Positions 10,103 to 19,357 of a DNA stretch of 64,000 bases are shown piece after piece. The notes under the pieces were generated by a model. It did no database searches. It worked only from the letters and a program-made list of their open reading frames with translations, and was not told the origin of the DNA. Where the stretch lies: contig JASJCB010000102.1 of NCBI GenBank assembly GCA_030066195.1, positions 1 through 64,000 of the forward strand, given 5' to 3'. The translations under genes and the position numbers were made by a program. This DNA is from Acidobacteriota bacterium (lineage in GTDB: Bacteria; Acidobacteriota; Holophagae; Acanthopleuribacterales; Acanthopleuribacteraceae). Each line of letters starts with the position of its first letter. Position 1 is the first letter of the stretch.

Positions 10103-10496
10103 TGGATCTCCTGAAAACGGGTGAATGAAGACCGACGTCTTCCGCTCGACCGGCCTTGAACTCTTTTTTATTTTACCCGTGAGATGAAAAAGTGATTAGG
10201 GTTAACCACCTTTTACCGTGAATTACTCGATAGTTGATTGCCCAAACCGGGTGTTTTCCTCTAAAATGAATGTACGCCCCTGTTATTCAGGTCAACCGGG
10301 AAATATGGTAGTAGAGATCGACCCCGCTCAAGAGACTGAATAACCCTCCTGAGTTTCGGTAAAAACGGATGCCTTATTCCCCTGTAGCCGAATGTAGGGA
10401 CGGAAACGACAATCTCCCCGTTTCAAGGCGCCCCGATGGGTCGTTCCCCCGCGACCGGAGTTGAGAAACGCAATACGCGGCTTGAGGAGGTTCCTT
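10103..10496. other. Divergent intergenic region
   Basis: About 390 bases between the dehydrogenase and propeller genes. No convincing gene. A candidate sigma-70 promoter for the plus-strand gene is TTGCCC at 10238-10243 and TAAAAT at 10262-10267 with an 18-nt spacer, leaving a long leader of over 200 nt in which I see no riboswitch-like structure. Confidence 0.4.
10238..10267 (+). promoter_or_regulatory. Candidate sigma-70 promoter for the propeller gene
   Basis: TTGCCC, 18-nt spacer, TAAAAT. Found by eye only; the leader to the ATG at 10497 would be about 225 nt. Alternative promoters nearer the gene cannot be excluded. Confidence 0.25.
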
Positions 10497-11474
10497 ATGC
10501 CGGCACTTTTCCTTTTTTTCATGGCATATGTCGACGGGCCGATGCTCACCCGGACGGTTGTATTGTCCACGGATGACCCTGAGATTCTGAATCAGCGTCC
10601 CACCAAGGTCAAGCTCCTGGACGACGGCTCTTTCCTGATTGCCACGCGCCAAAGCGTTTACCATTTCGAGCCGGACGGCCGTAAGCGTTTAACCTTCGGT
10701 CGACAGGGTCAGGGCCCCAATGAATACCAGGCCATCACGGCTGCCGTTTGGGACGGTCGCCAATATTGGGTAAGCGACGGACCCTCCTATTCAATGACTC
10801 GCGTTGACAATGACGGCGTCCAGGTCAAACGAGAACCCGTCTTCCTTTGGAATTATTTCTACCACGACGGACAGCTATGGGCCGTCAATAAAAAAAGTGT
10901 CAACCAGGAGTTGAAGAACCAACCGAACGTCATTCAGGAACTGGATGTGAACACCGGAGAACCGCTTGGCAAACCCTTCCACAAACTGGCGACGGAAATC
11001 GTGAATTTGGGTTATAACTTCTCCATCCATCACATGAGCGCGGATGATCGGAACATCTATATCCTGGACCAACTCAATCCCGAGATTACCGCCTACGACC
11101 GGCAAACCAGAGCTGAGGTCAGGCGTATACCCCTTCGGCTGCCTTATTTCGTTCAGGCGCCCGGTACCGTGGTCACTCCCAGAAAGGTCGGCCTGACACG
11201 CTGGAAGGCCTGGCTGAAGAGCTTCTCGCGCATACTGGGACTGGCCCGGCTGTCGAAAGGCTACGCGGTTCTCTACGAGACGCCGCACCCCACGGAACCC
11301 GGAGAATACAGCACCATCCTGTGTATGCTCGACGAAGACGGCCGCAAATCGCGCTACATGGTAGGCGAAGACTGGCGTTTGCTGGGCGCCAGGAACGACG
11401 AGGCGGCCATTTTGACCGCCCGTGATAACGAAGAAACCGGCGAATTCGACATGATTGTCCGCTATTACCGTTAA
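10497..11474 (+). CDS. Six-bladed beta-propeller protein, exported
   Basis: The 325-aa protein starts with a short hydrophobic N-terminus that could be a signal peptide or anchor, then NHL/6-bladed-propeller repeats, including FGRQGQGPNEY, a motif that recurs in this protein class and also in the protein at 45319-46371. Such proteins are abundant in Bacteroidetes and Acidobacteria; their substrate or partner is generally unknown. The ATG at 10497 is preceded by GAGGAGG at a 6-nt spacing, which is preferred over an upstream in-frame TTG at 10461. Its last ~100 codons are duplicated at 15547-15876 at high nucleotide identity, on the other side of the cytochrome-propeller gene. Confidence 0.8.
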   Translation: MPALFLFFMAYVDGPMLTRTVVLSTDDPEILNQRPTKVKLLDDGSFLIATRQSVYHFEPDGRKRLTFGRQGQGPNEYQAITAAVWDGRQYWVSDGPSYSMTRVDNDGVQVKREPVFLWNYFYHDGQLWAVNKKSVNQELKNQPNVIQELDVNTGEPLGKPFHKLATEIVNLGYNFSIHHMSADDRNIYILDQLNPEITAYDRQTRAEVRRIPLRLPYFVQAPGTVVTPRKVGLTRWKAWLKSFSRILGLARLSKGYAVLYETPHPTEPGEYSTILCMLDEDGRKSRYMVGEDWRLLGARNDEAAILTARDNEETGEFDMIVRYYR

Positions 11475-11865
11475 AGCTGAACAACCCGGTCGGTAGGCAA
11501 TGGTGGAAAATGACCTCGATGCCGGGCTTTTCAACTGGCAGGTTCGTGGCCGGTGCCTTTGTCTGATGACCGCTCACCTCATCAGGATGAGGATAATCTC
11601 ATTCGGGTGGCGACAAATGTCACGTTTTTCAATTTCCTCTTTCAACAAAGATCAACGATAAAGTATACTGAAGTCAGGCTCGCTTTTTAACAATTTATTG
11701 CGATTCGAGACATTTATTGTATATGTCGCAGCATTGCGCCTTTCTCAACCTTTTGCTTCAACTACTCCTAACTCTTTTACAACGAATGTTCGTGGTTTGC
11801 GTCTGTATCACCGACATCAGTGTTAATGGGCAAAGAAAACCACGGAGACCTTTTGGAGGAGTACA
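11475..11865 (+). other. AT-rich leader region upstream of cytochrome-propeller gene
   Basis: About 390 bases without a supported gene. The sequence turns AT-rich after 11600 (upstream region of the next gene). A weak pair TTGCGA (about 11698) and TATATG with a 16-nt spacer could be a promoter. A Shine-Dalgarno GGAGGAG lies just before the ATG at 11866. Confidence 0.4.
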
Positions 11866-14800
11866 ATGTACCGAAAGCTTCCCTTTTCTTTCCTTTTTTG
11901 TTTGGCGATTCTCGTTTCCGGTTTCCCAATGTTATTCGCTCAGGGGCTGGCCCCCTATCCAAACGGTCAGGGCCAATTCCCGGGCGGTAGCTGGGTCAAC
12001 TTCGAATATCCCCACTGCAAACCTATTGCCGTTGCCCGCCTGGGCAAGGTAAGCGAGCCTTCCTACTACCTGCTGGTCTGTAATACGGCCGACAATACAC
12101 TCGAGATATTCGACATCTCCGGGGCCGGGATGCCCGTGGCCGTTGACCGCGTTCGCGTGGGCCTGGATCCGGTTTCTGTTTACTGGCACGAGGTCATCAA
12201 CGCCGATGAGAACTACGAGGGCACCATTTACACGGCTAATATGGCCGGTGACTCCGTCTCCATGATCAGCTTTCGGGGCCCTGCTCCCACCGCGAACCTG
12301 CTGCGTACGGAGAACGTGGGCGACGAGCCGGTGGACCTGGTCTACTGGGAGAACGGCGGCAACCCCGTGCTGTACGTGACGCTCCATTCCCGTCATGCCG
12401 GTACGAGCCTGGACGCTACGACCCTGGCCCAGTTGTCCCCCGATCCTCATATCCCCATTCCCGGCTTCGTGAATTTCAAGCGATCACCGGGTAGCGCCTT
12501 CGAGCCGGTTCAGGCCATTATCGACTCACCGCGCACCATCGATATCGTGGATACAACCCATCCCCTCGGCGGCATGCAGAAGTTTGCTTTCGTGCTGGGC
12601 GGCGTGGGCACCCACCACGACTATCCCAACGACCCGGCGAGCACCAGCAACACCAATTCCTTTTTCGAAACCGAGCTCGGCTTCGACCTGTATTTTCTGC
12701 AGTTCACCGGCGCGGGCGGCATTACCGGTGTACACCAAAAGCTGGGCACCCGTAACTTCAACATGGCGTTCGACAGCAGCGGAGCGGCCTTGGTGGTCAG
12801 CGGCGACGCGGCCAACCGCAAGCAGAAGACCAAAGCAACGGTCATGTCGGAGCCGACCGGTTTCCTGCGTACCCTTCTGCACGTGATGCCTACCCCTGCC
12901 GTTGCCGGCAGCACGGTGCTCTCCCGCGACCTGAACCGACAGACCGTGCCCACGGGCATCGGTGCGCCGGTTGCCGTAGCGGATTCACTGTCTCATGCCA
13001 CCGATGTAGCTATTTATGAGACCGACGCGCACTACAAGGTCTATGTAACCGCGCTCAACAACAACGGCCTGGGTGTCCTCACCGATGTGAAGCCGGGCGG
13101 TGTGTTCAATACCAACGCCAACTCCTGGGGACGCCGGTTCGTGAACCTGGACAAGGGCCCGGGCACCTTCGCCGGTCCCAGCAGTCTGGCCATAAAGTAC
13201 GACCCCGGCAGCGACGGCGGCGACCGTATCTACGTGCTCAATCGTTTCCATAACTCGGTGGACATCATCAGTCCCTATAGCGATACCGTGATCGGAAACT
13301 TCAGCCTGCAGAACGATCCCGAGCCCGAATACATCAAGGCGGGCCGGGAATTTCTCTACGGCGTCAGACACGGCAACGGCTTCAACTCCTGCGAGAGCTG
13401 CCACACCAGCGGCCGCCTGGACAAGCTGCGGTGGGACCTCTCCGATCCCGTCTCCACCTCACCCTTCTCACTGCAGTTGATCTCTGCATTGGAAGACCCC
13501 AACTGGAACGATCCCCAGTTCAACAACTCGTTCGCGTTCAGCGCACCCAAGGGCGAGTTCATCACCCAGTCGCTACAGGGGCTGGTGAACTTCGAGGTCA
13601 AAGAGGACTTCGCCCAGGATACCTGGTTCTCCAACAGGCCCTATCATTGGGACATGGACCAGGCTCATTTCTCGGACTTCAACGGCGGCGGCTTCCAGGA
13701 CCTGCTCGGCGGCAGCGGTCTCTCGACCATCGAGATGCAGACCATGATCCGCTTCATCAACTCCATTCACTACCCGCCCAACAAGGAGCAGGCCGCCGAC
13801 CGCAGATACCGGGGCGATATCGGCGATGCCGGTACACTCGTCAACCCCAATTTCACCTACAATGGCACCCAGGCGCAACTGGGCTTGAAGATCTACCACA
13901 TGTTCGGCTTTCCGGGAATACAGGGTCGTTCCTGCGTACAGTGTCACAGCTTGCCCGAGGGCAGCAACAACCTGGGCACCGAGAACTTTGGCCGGACCAT
14001 CCTCGATGACACGGTCTCGACCGCCTTCCTCAATAACTTGCCACCGGTTATTCACCAGGGTACGAGCCAGGCTCTGGGGCTGCCCATGGAAACGGCAGCC
14101 ATTCGGGGGCTCGCCCAGAAGGAGAGCATCCACATGGGTTATGCCGTCGGCAATGCCAATCGTTACAAAGCGCATGACATGATCATCAACGACTACACCA
14201 CGGGGCCCATTTTTGACCCTGCCTACCTGCCGACCACCCTGCACCTGGACTTCCCGCTGTTTAATAATGAATATGCGGTTTCCAATGCCTTGTTCCACAA
14301 CGGCGCCTCGGAAAGCATCAACGATTTCATCGCGTTGTTCTTTCAGATCCTTACCCAGCCGGGTATGGATGCCGTCACCCAGTTCGTGCGGGAGTTTGAC
14401 ACCGGTGTGGCGCCCGCTATAGGCGATGTCCACACCATTACCGCCGCCGGCGGCAACACCGCCGGTGTGCTGAACCTGCTGGAGCAGGTCCGCGTGGTGA
14501 ACGTGGGCGTGGCCGTTACCGGTCACCGGGGCGGTGCCCGCGTTGGCTATTACTACGAGCCCTCCACCACCTCGGGCGTGCTGGGCAATTTCATCAATGT
14601 GTCCACTGGTGCGACGGTCCCGGCCATGACGCTCATCAATGCACCGGTGAACCGGGACGTCCTCGTCTTTCAGGCGACTCCGCTGGGCATGGAGCGGCGC
14701 ATCGCCGTGCCGGGCGTGAACCCGGTGATGCTGACCGGCCCGACGCCTGCAAACATCCAGCTGGAGACTATGGTGCCCAACACGGCCTATGAAGATGTAC

Positions 14801-15387
14801 CCGGCATGTCCAATAACTGGGATCTGGCCACGGCGACCACGCCGCCCGCGTTGCCCTTTGTCTGGGGTTCCACGGCGAATGAGCCCTGGGACCTGAAGGC
14901 GACCCGCCTGCTGCAGGCCGGCTACCTGCCGCCTACCACGGTCAAGCCGCACGAAGCGCCTCGGCGTTTCCGCGTTTCCGGCGCCAATATCCGGGCCGGG
15001 GCCGTGCTCAGGCTATGGATTCCCAAGTCGCTGCCGGACCCGGGTTTCGGCGACTGGTACGTGATGGAAGCACCCATCTATCCCAGCGACAAAGTCAACA
15101 GCCAGGGTAACCGCATCTGGGAAACCGCCGTCGAGGCCGATCCCATGATGTCGGCTGTCTTTGCGGTCGGCGGCTACTGGAGCCAGGGCGTTCACCCCGG
15201 TAAGCTGAACAGTGTGCTCAACCGTAGCGCGGTGCTCAATATCAACGAAACCGGTTTCAATCCCGCGGCCCACTTCAACGTGGCGGCCTGGAACAGCTAC
15301 ATCATCGAGGTCATCAACGAGGACGGCACCAGTGCCTCGGCAACGGGTCAGGTCCTCAATATAGAGCCGCCCGGCTTCACCCACTGA
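11866..15387 (+). CDS. Secreted propeller protein with two c-type haem motifs
   Basis: The 1173-aa protein has a clear signal peptide (about residues 1-25, ending FAQ). The N-terminal half resembles YVTN/lactonase-type propeller repeats (YYLLVCNTADNTLEIFDIS, TIYTANMAGDSVSMIS). Two covalent haem-binding motifs follow: CESCH (residues 509-513) and CVQCH (690-694), the second inside a cytochrome-c-like segment. The C-terminal ~300 residues look like beta-rich, Ig-like or adhesion modules. It is therefore probably a periplasmic or surface electron-transfer or oxidase-type protein; the substrate is unknown. A GGAGGAG ribosome-binding site precedes the ATG. A strong hairpin lies immediately downstream. 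No maturation genes are adjacent. Confidence 0.85.
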   Translation: MYRKLPFSFLFCLAILVSGFPMLFAQGLAPYPNGQGQFPGGSWVNFEYPHCKPIAVARLGKVSEPSYYLLVCNTADNTLEIFDISGAGMPVAVDRVRVGLDPVSVYWHEVINADENYEGTIYTANMAGDSVSMISFRGPAPTANLLRTENVGDEPVDLVYWENGGNPVLYVTLHSRHAGTSLDATTLAQLSPDPHIPIPGFVNFKRSPGSAFEPVQAIIDSPRTIDIVDTTHPLGGMQKFAFVLGGVGTHHDYPNDPASTSNTNSFFETELGFDLYFLQFTGAGGITGVHQKLGTRNFNMAFDSSGAALVVSGDAANRKQKTKATVMSEPTGFLRTLLHVMPTPAVAGSTVLSRDLNRQTVPTGIGAPVAVADSLSHATDVAIYETDAHYKVYVTALNNNGLGVLTDVKPGGVFNTNANSWGRRFVNLDKGPGTFAGPSSLAIKYDPGSDGGDRIYVLNRFHNSVDIISPYSDTVIGNFSLQNDPEPEYIKAGREFLYGVRHGNGFNSCESCHTSGRLDKLRWDLSDPVSTSPFSLQLISALEDPNWNDPQFNNSFAFSAPKGEFITQSLQGLVNFEVKEDFAQDTWFSNRPYHWDMDQAHFSDFNGGGFQDLLGGSGLSTIEMQTMIRFINSIHYPPNKEQAADRRYRGDIGDAGTLVNPNFTYNGTQAQLGLKIYHMFGFPGIQGRSCVQCHSLPEGSNNLGTENFGRTILDDTVSTAFLNNLPPVIHQGTSQALGLPMETAAIRGLAQKESIHMGYAVGNANRYKAHDMIINDYTTGPIFDPAYLPTTLHLDFPLFNNEYAVSNALFHNGASESINDFIALFFQILTQPGMDAVTQFVREFDTGVAPAIGDVHTITAAGGNTAGVLNLLEQVRVVNVGVAVTGHRGGARVGYYYEPSTTSGVLGNFINVSTGATVPAMTLINAPVNRDVLVFQATPLGMERRIAVPGVNPVMLTGPTPANIQLETMVPNTAYEDVPGMSNNWDLATATTPPALPFVWGSTANEPWDLKATRLLQAGYLPPTTVKPHEAPRRFRVSGANIRAGAVLRLWIPKSLPDPGFGDWYVMEAPIYPSDKVNSQGNRIWETAVEADPMMSAVFAVGGYWSQGVHPGKLNSVLNRSAVLNINETGFNPAAHFNVAAWNSYIIEVINEDGTSASATGQVLNIEPPGFTH

Positions 15388-15408
15388 TTCCGATAAAAAG
15401 CGGTGTTT

Positions 15409-15428
15409 GGGGCTCGCCGGCGAGCCCC
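15409..15428 (+). terminator. Probable transcription terminator hairpin
   Basis: A perfect 20-nt palindrome, GGGGCTCGCCGGCGAGCCCC, 21 nt after the stop of the cytochrome-propeller gene. The stem can pair 8 bp with a CCGG loop. No T-run follows, so it is either a weak intrinsic terminator or an RNA 3'-end stabilising hairpin. Confidence 0.6.
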
Positions 15429-15546
15429 ATTCACTGCAGCCAGCTTAAAAGGGATGCGAGTTATTTTTTCTTCACCGCGGAGCTGGCGCCGGAAGTTTTC
15501 GGTTCCCTATTTGAAAAGATTCGGAAAAAGTTACACGTAACAGATC

Positions 15547-15876
15547 GTGGTAATTCAGGCGCCCTCCTCCATGGCCTCGCCCAGAAAGATCGGCCCGGCG
15601 CGCAGGAAGGCCCGGCTCAAGAGTTTTTCGCGCATTCTGGAGCCGTCTCGGCTGTCGAACGGCTATGCGGTTCTCTACGAAACGCCGCACACCACGGAAC
15701 CGGGAGAATACAGCACCATCTTGTATATGCTCGACGGGGACAGCCGCAAATCGCGCTGCATGGTAGGCGAAGACTGGCTTCTGCTGGCCGGCGGGGAGGA
15801 CGAGGCGACCATTTTGACCGCCCGTGATAAGGAGGAAACCGGCGAATTCGACATGATCGTCTGCTATTACCGATAA
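15547..15876 (+). pseudogene. Truncated duplicate of the 10497-11474 propeller gene
   Basis: The frame encodes only a C-terminal part matching the last ~100 residues of the propeller at 10497-11474: SKGYAVLYETPH... versus SNGYAVLYETPH..., both ending in EETGEFDMIV.YYR. The match is also clear at the nucleotide level (about 15571-15880 against 11180-11478). No N-terminal propeller blades, signal sequence or ribosome-binding site is present upstream. It is best read as a remnant of a gene duplication or recombination event flanking the cytochrome-propeller gene; translation is unlikely. Confidence 0.8.
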
Positions 15877-16126
15877 AGCCTCTTAGGTTCCAGGATTTCG
15901 CATTAGCAAATGAGACAACCATTTGAGACACGAATTCAACTAATTTGGAATTAGTAAAAGGTGCTTCACACCAAAGGTTGATTTTTTGATGCCTTGCCAG
16001 GAGCCTAGCGAACACCGACAAGAAACGATTTGCATTATGAGTTTTCCAGACTCCGGTCCTGAGAGCTAGGCACCAACTACCGTCATGTGCTTGCTTAAAA
16101 GGCCCTAGATGATATTTCACTGAGAA

Positions 16127-16855
16127 TTATTTCCAGCCGCCGGTAAGAGCTTCACGGGTCTCTAGCCAAAATACATCTGTCTGGCTTAAACCGCTCTGTG
16201 CCAGGAGTTCCAGATCCTGTTGCAGTGTGAGGGGTTGATCGCCCTCGTTGATTTCAAGTTCCTTGAGAAACCGGCGCGTGTCAGCAACATTGGCAAACCG
16301 TTCATCATCCGCCGAGGCACGGGTCACGATGCCGCGGGCCCGCATATCCTGATAGTGCCTCTCCATTTGTGCATCACGAGCGATGATCAGATCCGCGTTC
16401 AGCAACCACCCACCCGGCTTCAGAAATTGAACCGCCCGTTTCAAAACTTCAGTTTTATCGGCCTTGTTCAAATGATGGAGGGCATAACAGGAAATCACAA
16501 GGTTACCCATTTCATTTGGCTCAAGCAGGGCATTCAACGCCCTGAAATCGCCCACTCGAAAGTCTACCCGGTTTTGAATATCACCAAAACGAGCATTTGC
16601 CACGTGAATCATCGAAGCGGCGCCATCGACGGCCAACACGGTCGCATGGGGGTAAGCCCGCAGAAATACAAGACTGAGGAAACCAGTCCCCACCCCTAAA
16701 TCAAGGATACGTAAAGGTACCTCGCGGGGGAAAGGCAGCATAGCCAGAGCCATTTCGGCCATCTTGTGGCGATTGGGATGCATGATGTCCATGTCCATGT
16801 CGTAATGGGCGATCCGTTGCGGTATATCGTAGGCCTTGATACTGTCGCCTGCCAT
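16127..16855 (-). CDS. Class I SAM-dependent methyltransferase
   Basis: The 242-aa protein carries SAM-binding motif I (ILDLGVGTGFLSL), an acidic loop after beta 2 (VLAVDGAASMI), a motif like DFRVGDF and a post-motif ISCYALHHLNKADK typical of small-molecule methyltransferases. The methyl acceptor is unknown. The start at 16855 is chosen because GGAGG lies 7 nt upstream; an earlier in-frame ATG has no such site. It is the last gene of a long run of minus-strand genes but is separated from glutamine synthetase by 533 nt, so membership in the same operon is uncertain. Confidence 0.8.
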   Translation of the reverse strand: MAGDSIKAYDIPQRIAHYDMDMDIMHPNRHKMAEMALAMLPFPREVPLRILDLGVGTGFLSLVFLRAYPHATVLAVDGAASMIHVANARFGDIQNRVDFRVGDFRALNALLEPNEMGNLVISCYALHHLNKADKTEVLKRAVQFLKPGGWLLNADLIIARDAQMERHYQDMRARGIVTRASADDERFANVADTRRFLKELEINEGDQPLTLQQDLELLAQSGLSQTDVFWLETREALTGGWK

Positions 16856-17388
16856 GGTTTGTCCTCCACTGACTGTTTTCATAATTTTCTCATGAACTCT
16901 TCTTTCAGGATAGTTTTTCGCCGTGTGATAACGAGGGTACTCTGTGGGGTTGTCAAAAGGAAATAGAAGATAAATCAAGGCCCTCCACCCGTAAATCCAA
17001 ACGATATTCTGCGACTTGCCGAATCGACGGCCAAGATAGGCCAGAATGTGCTAATGATTGCGATAGAAGGAGACGAGTGACAATCACCTGCCACCTGAGA
17101 GCATCTGGGTTAATTTTTCCGAGAATCAAATCCCCCAGGTCCGCTTTCCCAAGCAAACCCGGGTCCATCCTCGGGAGCGTCTACACTAACTTCCAGATAC
17201 GCACCTCCATCCGGACACCAGAAAGGTTATGATCCCCGGTGCCCTCGCCAGTTGCAGAATCTGGCTACTACCGCCGATAAGAAGCTCCCACGGTCGCAGC
17301 CCGGGCCAAATCCCCGCCTTGGAGAAGTTGCTTCTGGCAGAGCTCGTCTCCCAGCGCGGAGAAGTCACACCTCTTCGGGAAGAAGCCG
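16856..17388. other. Intergenic stretch with no supported gene
   Basis: About 530 bases between methyltransferase and glutamine synthetase. Short open frames exist on both strands (for example around 17229-17456 plus and 16953-17168 minus), but none has a ribosome-binding site and family resemblance together. A decayed gene is possible around 17240-17400, where one frame reads like a helical protein fragment, but this is weak. Confidence 0.4.
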
Positions 17389-18492
17389 CTATAGATGGGG
17401 TGTATCGGGTTGAAGCCCCCAGCTATGGATCTCAAATTGATCCTCGGGTAAGTTGACTATGGTTTTGATCAGGCGAGCGGCTACTTGATAGGGGTCGCAA
17501 TTGGCTCCCGGCCGACGGTCCTCGAAATAGCCGCAGCCCTGGGACATTACCTGGTAGGGAATTCGAATCGAACTACCGCGATCGGCTATCCCATGCCTGA
17601 ACTCATCGATCCTGCTGGTTTCGTGTTGCCCGGTCAAGCGTTTTTCCAACTCGTGCCCATAAACCTTGATATGGTTTTTGTGCTTATCCTTGAGCAGGAT
17701 CATGGCATGGTTGATCACAGAAATCCCGCCAGGGTCCCTCATGGCTTTTGTCGAGAAGTTGGTATGGCAGCCGGCACCGTTCCAATCGCCGGACATAGGC
17801 TTGTTGGAGAGACTGGGCAGAATATCGTGGTTCTCACCGATGCGGTAGAGCAACCAGCGGGCAACCCAGAGCTGATCAGCGATCTCAAGTGCACCGACCT
17901 CTTCATCGGCAAGACCTCGGTAACCAAGTTGGAATTCCCATTGGCCGGGCATGACTTCCGCATTGATGCCGTAAATGGCCAAACCGGCTTCGAGACAGGC
18001 GCGGGTGTGGTCTTCGACAAATTCGCGGCCGAAGATATCCTCGATGCTCACGCCACAATAGTAGGGCCCTTGTGGCCGCGGGGCACCCTTGATGAGAAAA
18101 CCCAACGGATGGCCGTCGCGATACAGTGTATACTCCTGCTCAAAACCGATCCAGGGTTCATCTTTCGAAGCGCTGTGCTCCAAGATTTGTCGCAAGAGGG
18201 CGCGTGTGTTCGAGCAATGGGGTTGACCCTCATGGTCCAGTACTTCGCAAAGGACCAAATAGCTTCCTGCTCCACGAAGGGGGTCTCTGTAAAAGTTGAC
18301 GGGTTTCAGAGTGAGATCCGAATCAGAGCTGTGGGACTGATATGTCGAGGAACCGTCAAAGCTCCAGGTGGGAAAACTGGCGAGATCGACCTGATCTTTT
18401 CGAATAGGGATGATTCTGGTTTTCGAGCGCACATTGCGCACGGGGACCGCACCGTCCAACCAGATGTATTCTGCGAATCCAAGTTGTGACAT
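17389..18492 (-). CDS. glnII: Type II (eukaryote-like) glutamine synthetase
   Basis: The 367-aa protein is a complete GSII: beta-grasp N-terminus (WLDGAVPVRNVRSKTR, SFDGSSTYQ), metal/substrate residues in GFEQEYTLYR and GINAEVMPGQWEFQ, the NGAGCHTNFSTKAMR glutamate/ammonia site, and the RGSSIRIP ATP/phosphate loop. It makes glutamine from glutamate, ammonia and ATP in the cytoplasm and is not adenylylated like GSI. AGGAGG precedes the ATG with a 5-nt spacer. The placement is odd for a housekeeping enzyme: it follows an ECF-like sigma factor by 97 nt and shares the strand with a tandem glutaminase that would run the reverse reaction. That suggests a dedicated glutamine cycle, which is inference. 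Confidence 0.92.
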   Translation of the reverse strand: MSQLGFAEYIWLDGAVPVRNVRSKTRIIPIRKDQVDLASFPTWSFDGSSTYQSHSSDSDLTLKPVNFYRDPLRGAGSYLVLCEVLDHEGQPHCSNTRALLRQILEHSASKDEPWIGFEQEYTLYRDGHPLGFLIKGAPRPQGPYYCGVSIEDIFGREFVEDHTRACLEAGLAIYGINAEVMPGQWEFQLGYRGLADEEVGALEIADQLWVARWLLYRIGENHDILPSLSNKPMSGDWNGAGCHTNFSTKAMRDPGGISVINHAMILLKDKHKNHIKVYGHELEKRLTGQHETSRIDEFRHGIADRGSSIRIPYQVMSQGCGYFEDRRPGANCDPYQVAARLIKTIVNLPEDQFEIHSWGLQPDTPHL

Positions 18493-18589
18493 GAATGCCT
18501 CCTGCTTTGTGTGGGTTGGGATACAAATCCTCTCGTCCTATTAGCGGAATAGGAGACAAAAACGGGCGGATTCCAGCAGAGAAATTCTT

Positions 18590-19165
18590 CTATTCGTCCT
18601 CTTTATTTTCCTGGAGATGCTTCAATAGAAAGGCCCGGGCGGTGCTCCATTTGGTTTTGACGGTTGTTTCGCCCATGGCGAGGTCCTCGGCGATTTCTCG
18701 AATTGTCATTCCCAGAAAGTAGCGCAAATGAACAACCTGAGCAAGCAGAGCATCGTGTTGCTCGAGCTCAGCCAGGGCTTTGTCCAAGTCCAGAATTTCC
18801 TCGGTCTTGGTGGGCGTGATGGCGAGAGTCACACCCTCGGCGATATCCACAGTTTGGATCAGCCCACCACTCTTCTGCGTCTGCAGGGCACGCGCCTTGT
18901 CTATGACTTTGCGACGCATGACCATGCTGAAGAATCTGAGAAAATGCTTGCGGTCTTTGAAGTTGACCAACTCCTTTTCCGCAAGATGGGCAAACGCGTC
19001 ATTGATCAGGGACAGCGTGGCATAATCCTGCTTTTCCTTATTGAGATAGTTGCCAGCGATGCCTCTGAGCACATCGATGGTCTTGGCGAAGACCTGTTGA
19101 TAGGCTTCTTCGCTCCCTGCTTGCCAGCTCCGCAACAAGCGGGTAATAGTACCTGGTTCCGTCAT
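18590..19165 (-). CDS. ECF-like RNA polymerase sigma factor
   Basis: The 191-aa protein has region 2 (DAFAHLAEKELVNFKDRKHFLRFFSMVMRRKVIDKAR) and region 4 with a helix-turn-helix (VHLRYFLGMTIREIAEDLAMGETTVKTKWSTARAFL). It matches the ECF-like sigma class (TIGR02999-type) that in Planctomycetes and Acidobacteria is usually encoded with Ser/Thr kinases carrying TPRs, and such a kinase lies at the head of this cluster. It may direct transcription of the cluster itself. No anti-sigma factor is adjacent, so control through the kinase is a reasonable guess. The ATG follows GGAG at short spacing. It is 192 nt from the upstream TIR gene. Confidence 0.88.
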   Translation of the reverse strand: MTEPGTITRLLRSWQAGSEEAYQQVFAKTIDVLRGIAGNYLNKEKQDYATLSLINDAFAHLAEKELVNFKDRKHFLRFFSMVMRRKVIDKARALQTQKSGGLIQTVDIAEGVTLAITPTKTEEILDLDKALAELEQHDALLAQVVHLRYFLGMTIREIAEDLAMGETTVKTKWSTARAFLLKHLQENKEDE

Positions 19166-19357
19166 AGGCTCCGCTCTGGGCTCACCTGCCCTTTGTTATT
19201 AATGACTTAGCAGACGAGAGCAGAAAAGACAAATGATTTTAGGCGGAACCATATTTTTGACTTGGTACCCAAGGTTTGGGCCTGTCGCCTTCGTAGAGGA
19301 AGATACGAAACATCAGAGAATAAGTTGGCTGTCCAGACAACTTGAGCGGGAGCTGAG

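Noticed and set aside
13573-14952. 459-codon minus-strand frame
   Set aside because: Antisense shadow of the cytochrome-propeller gene in GC-rich DNA; no ribosome-binding site or motifs.
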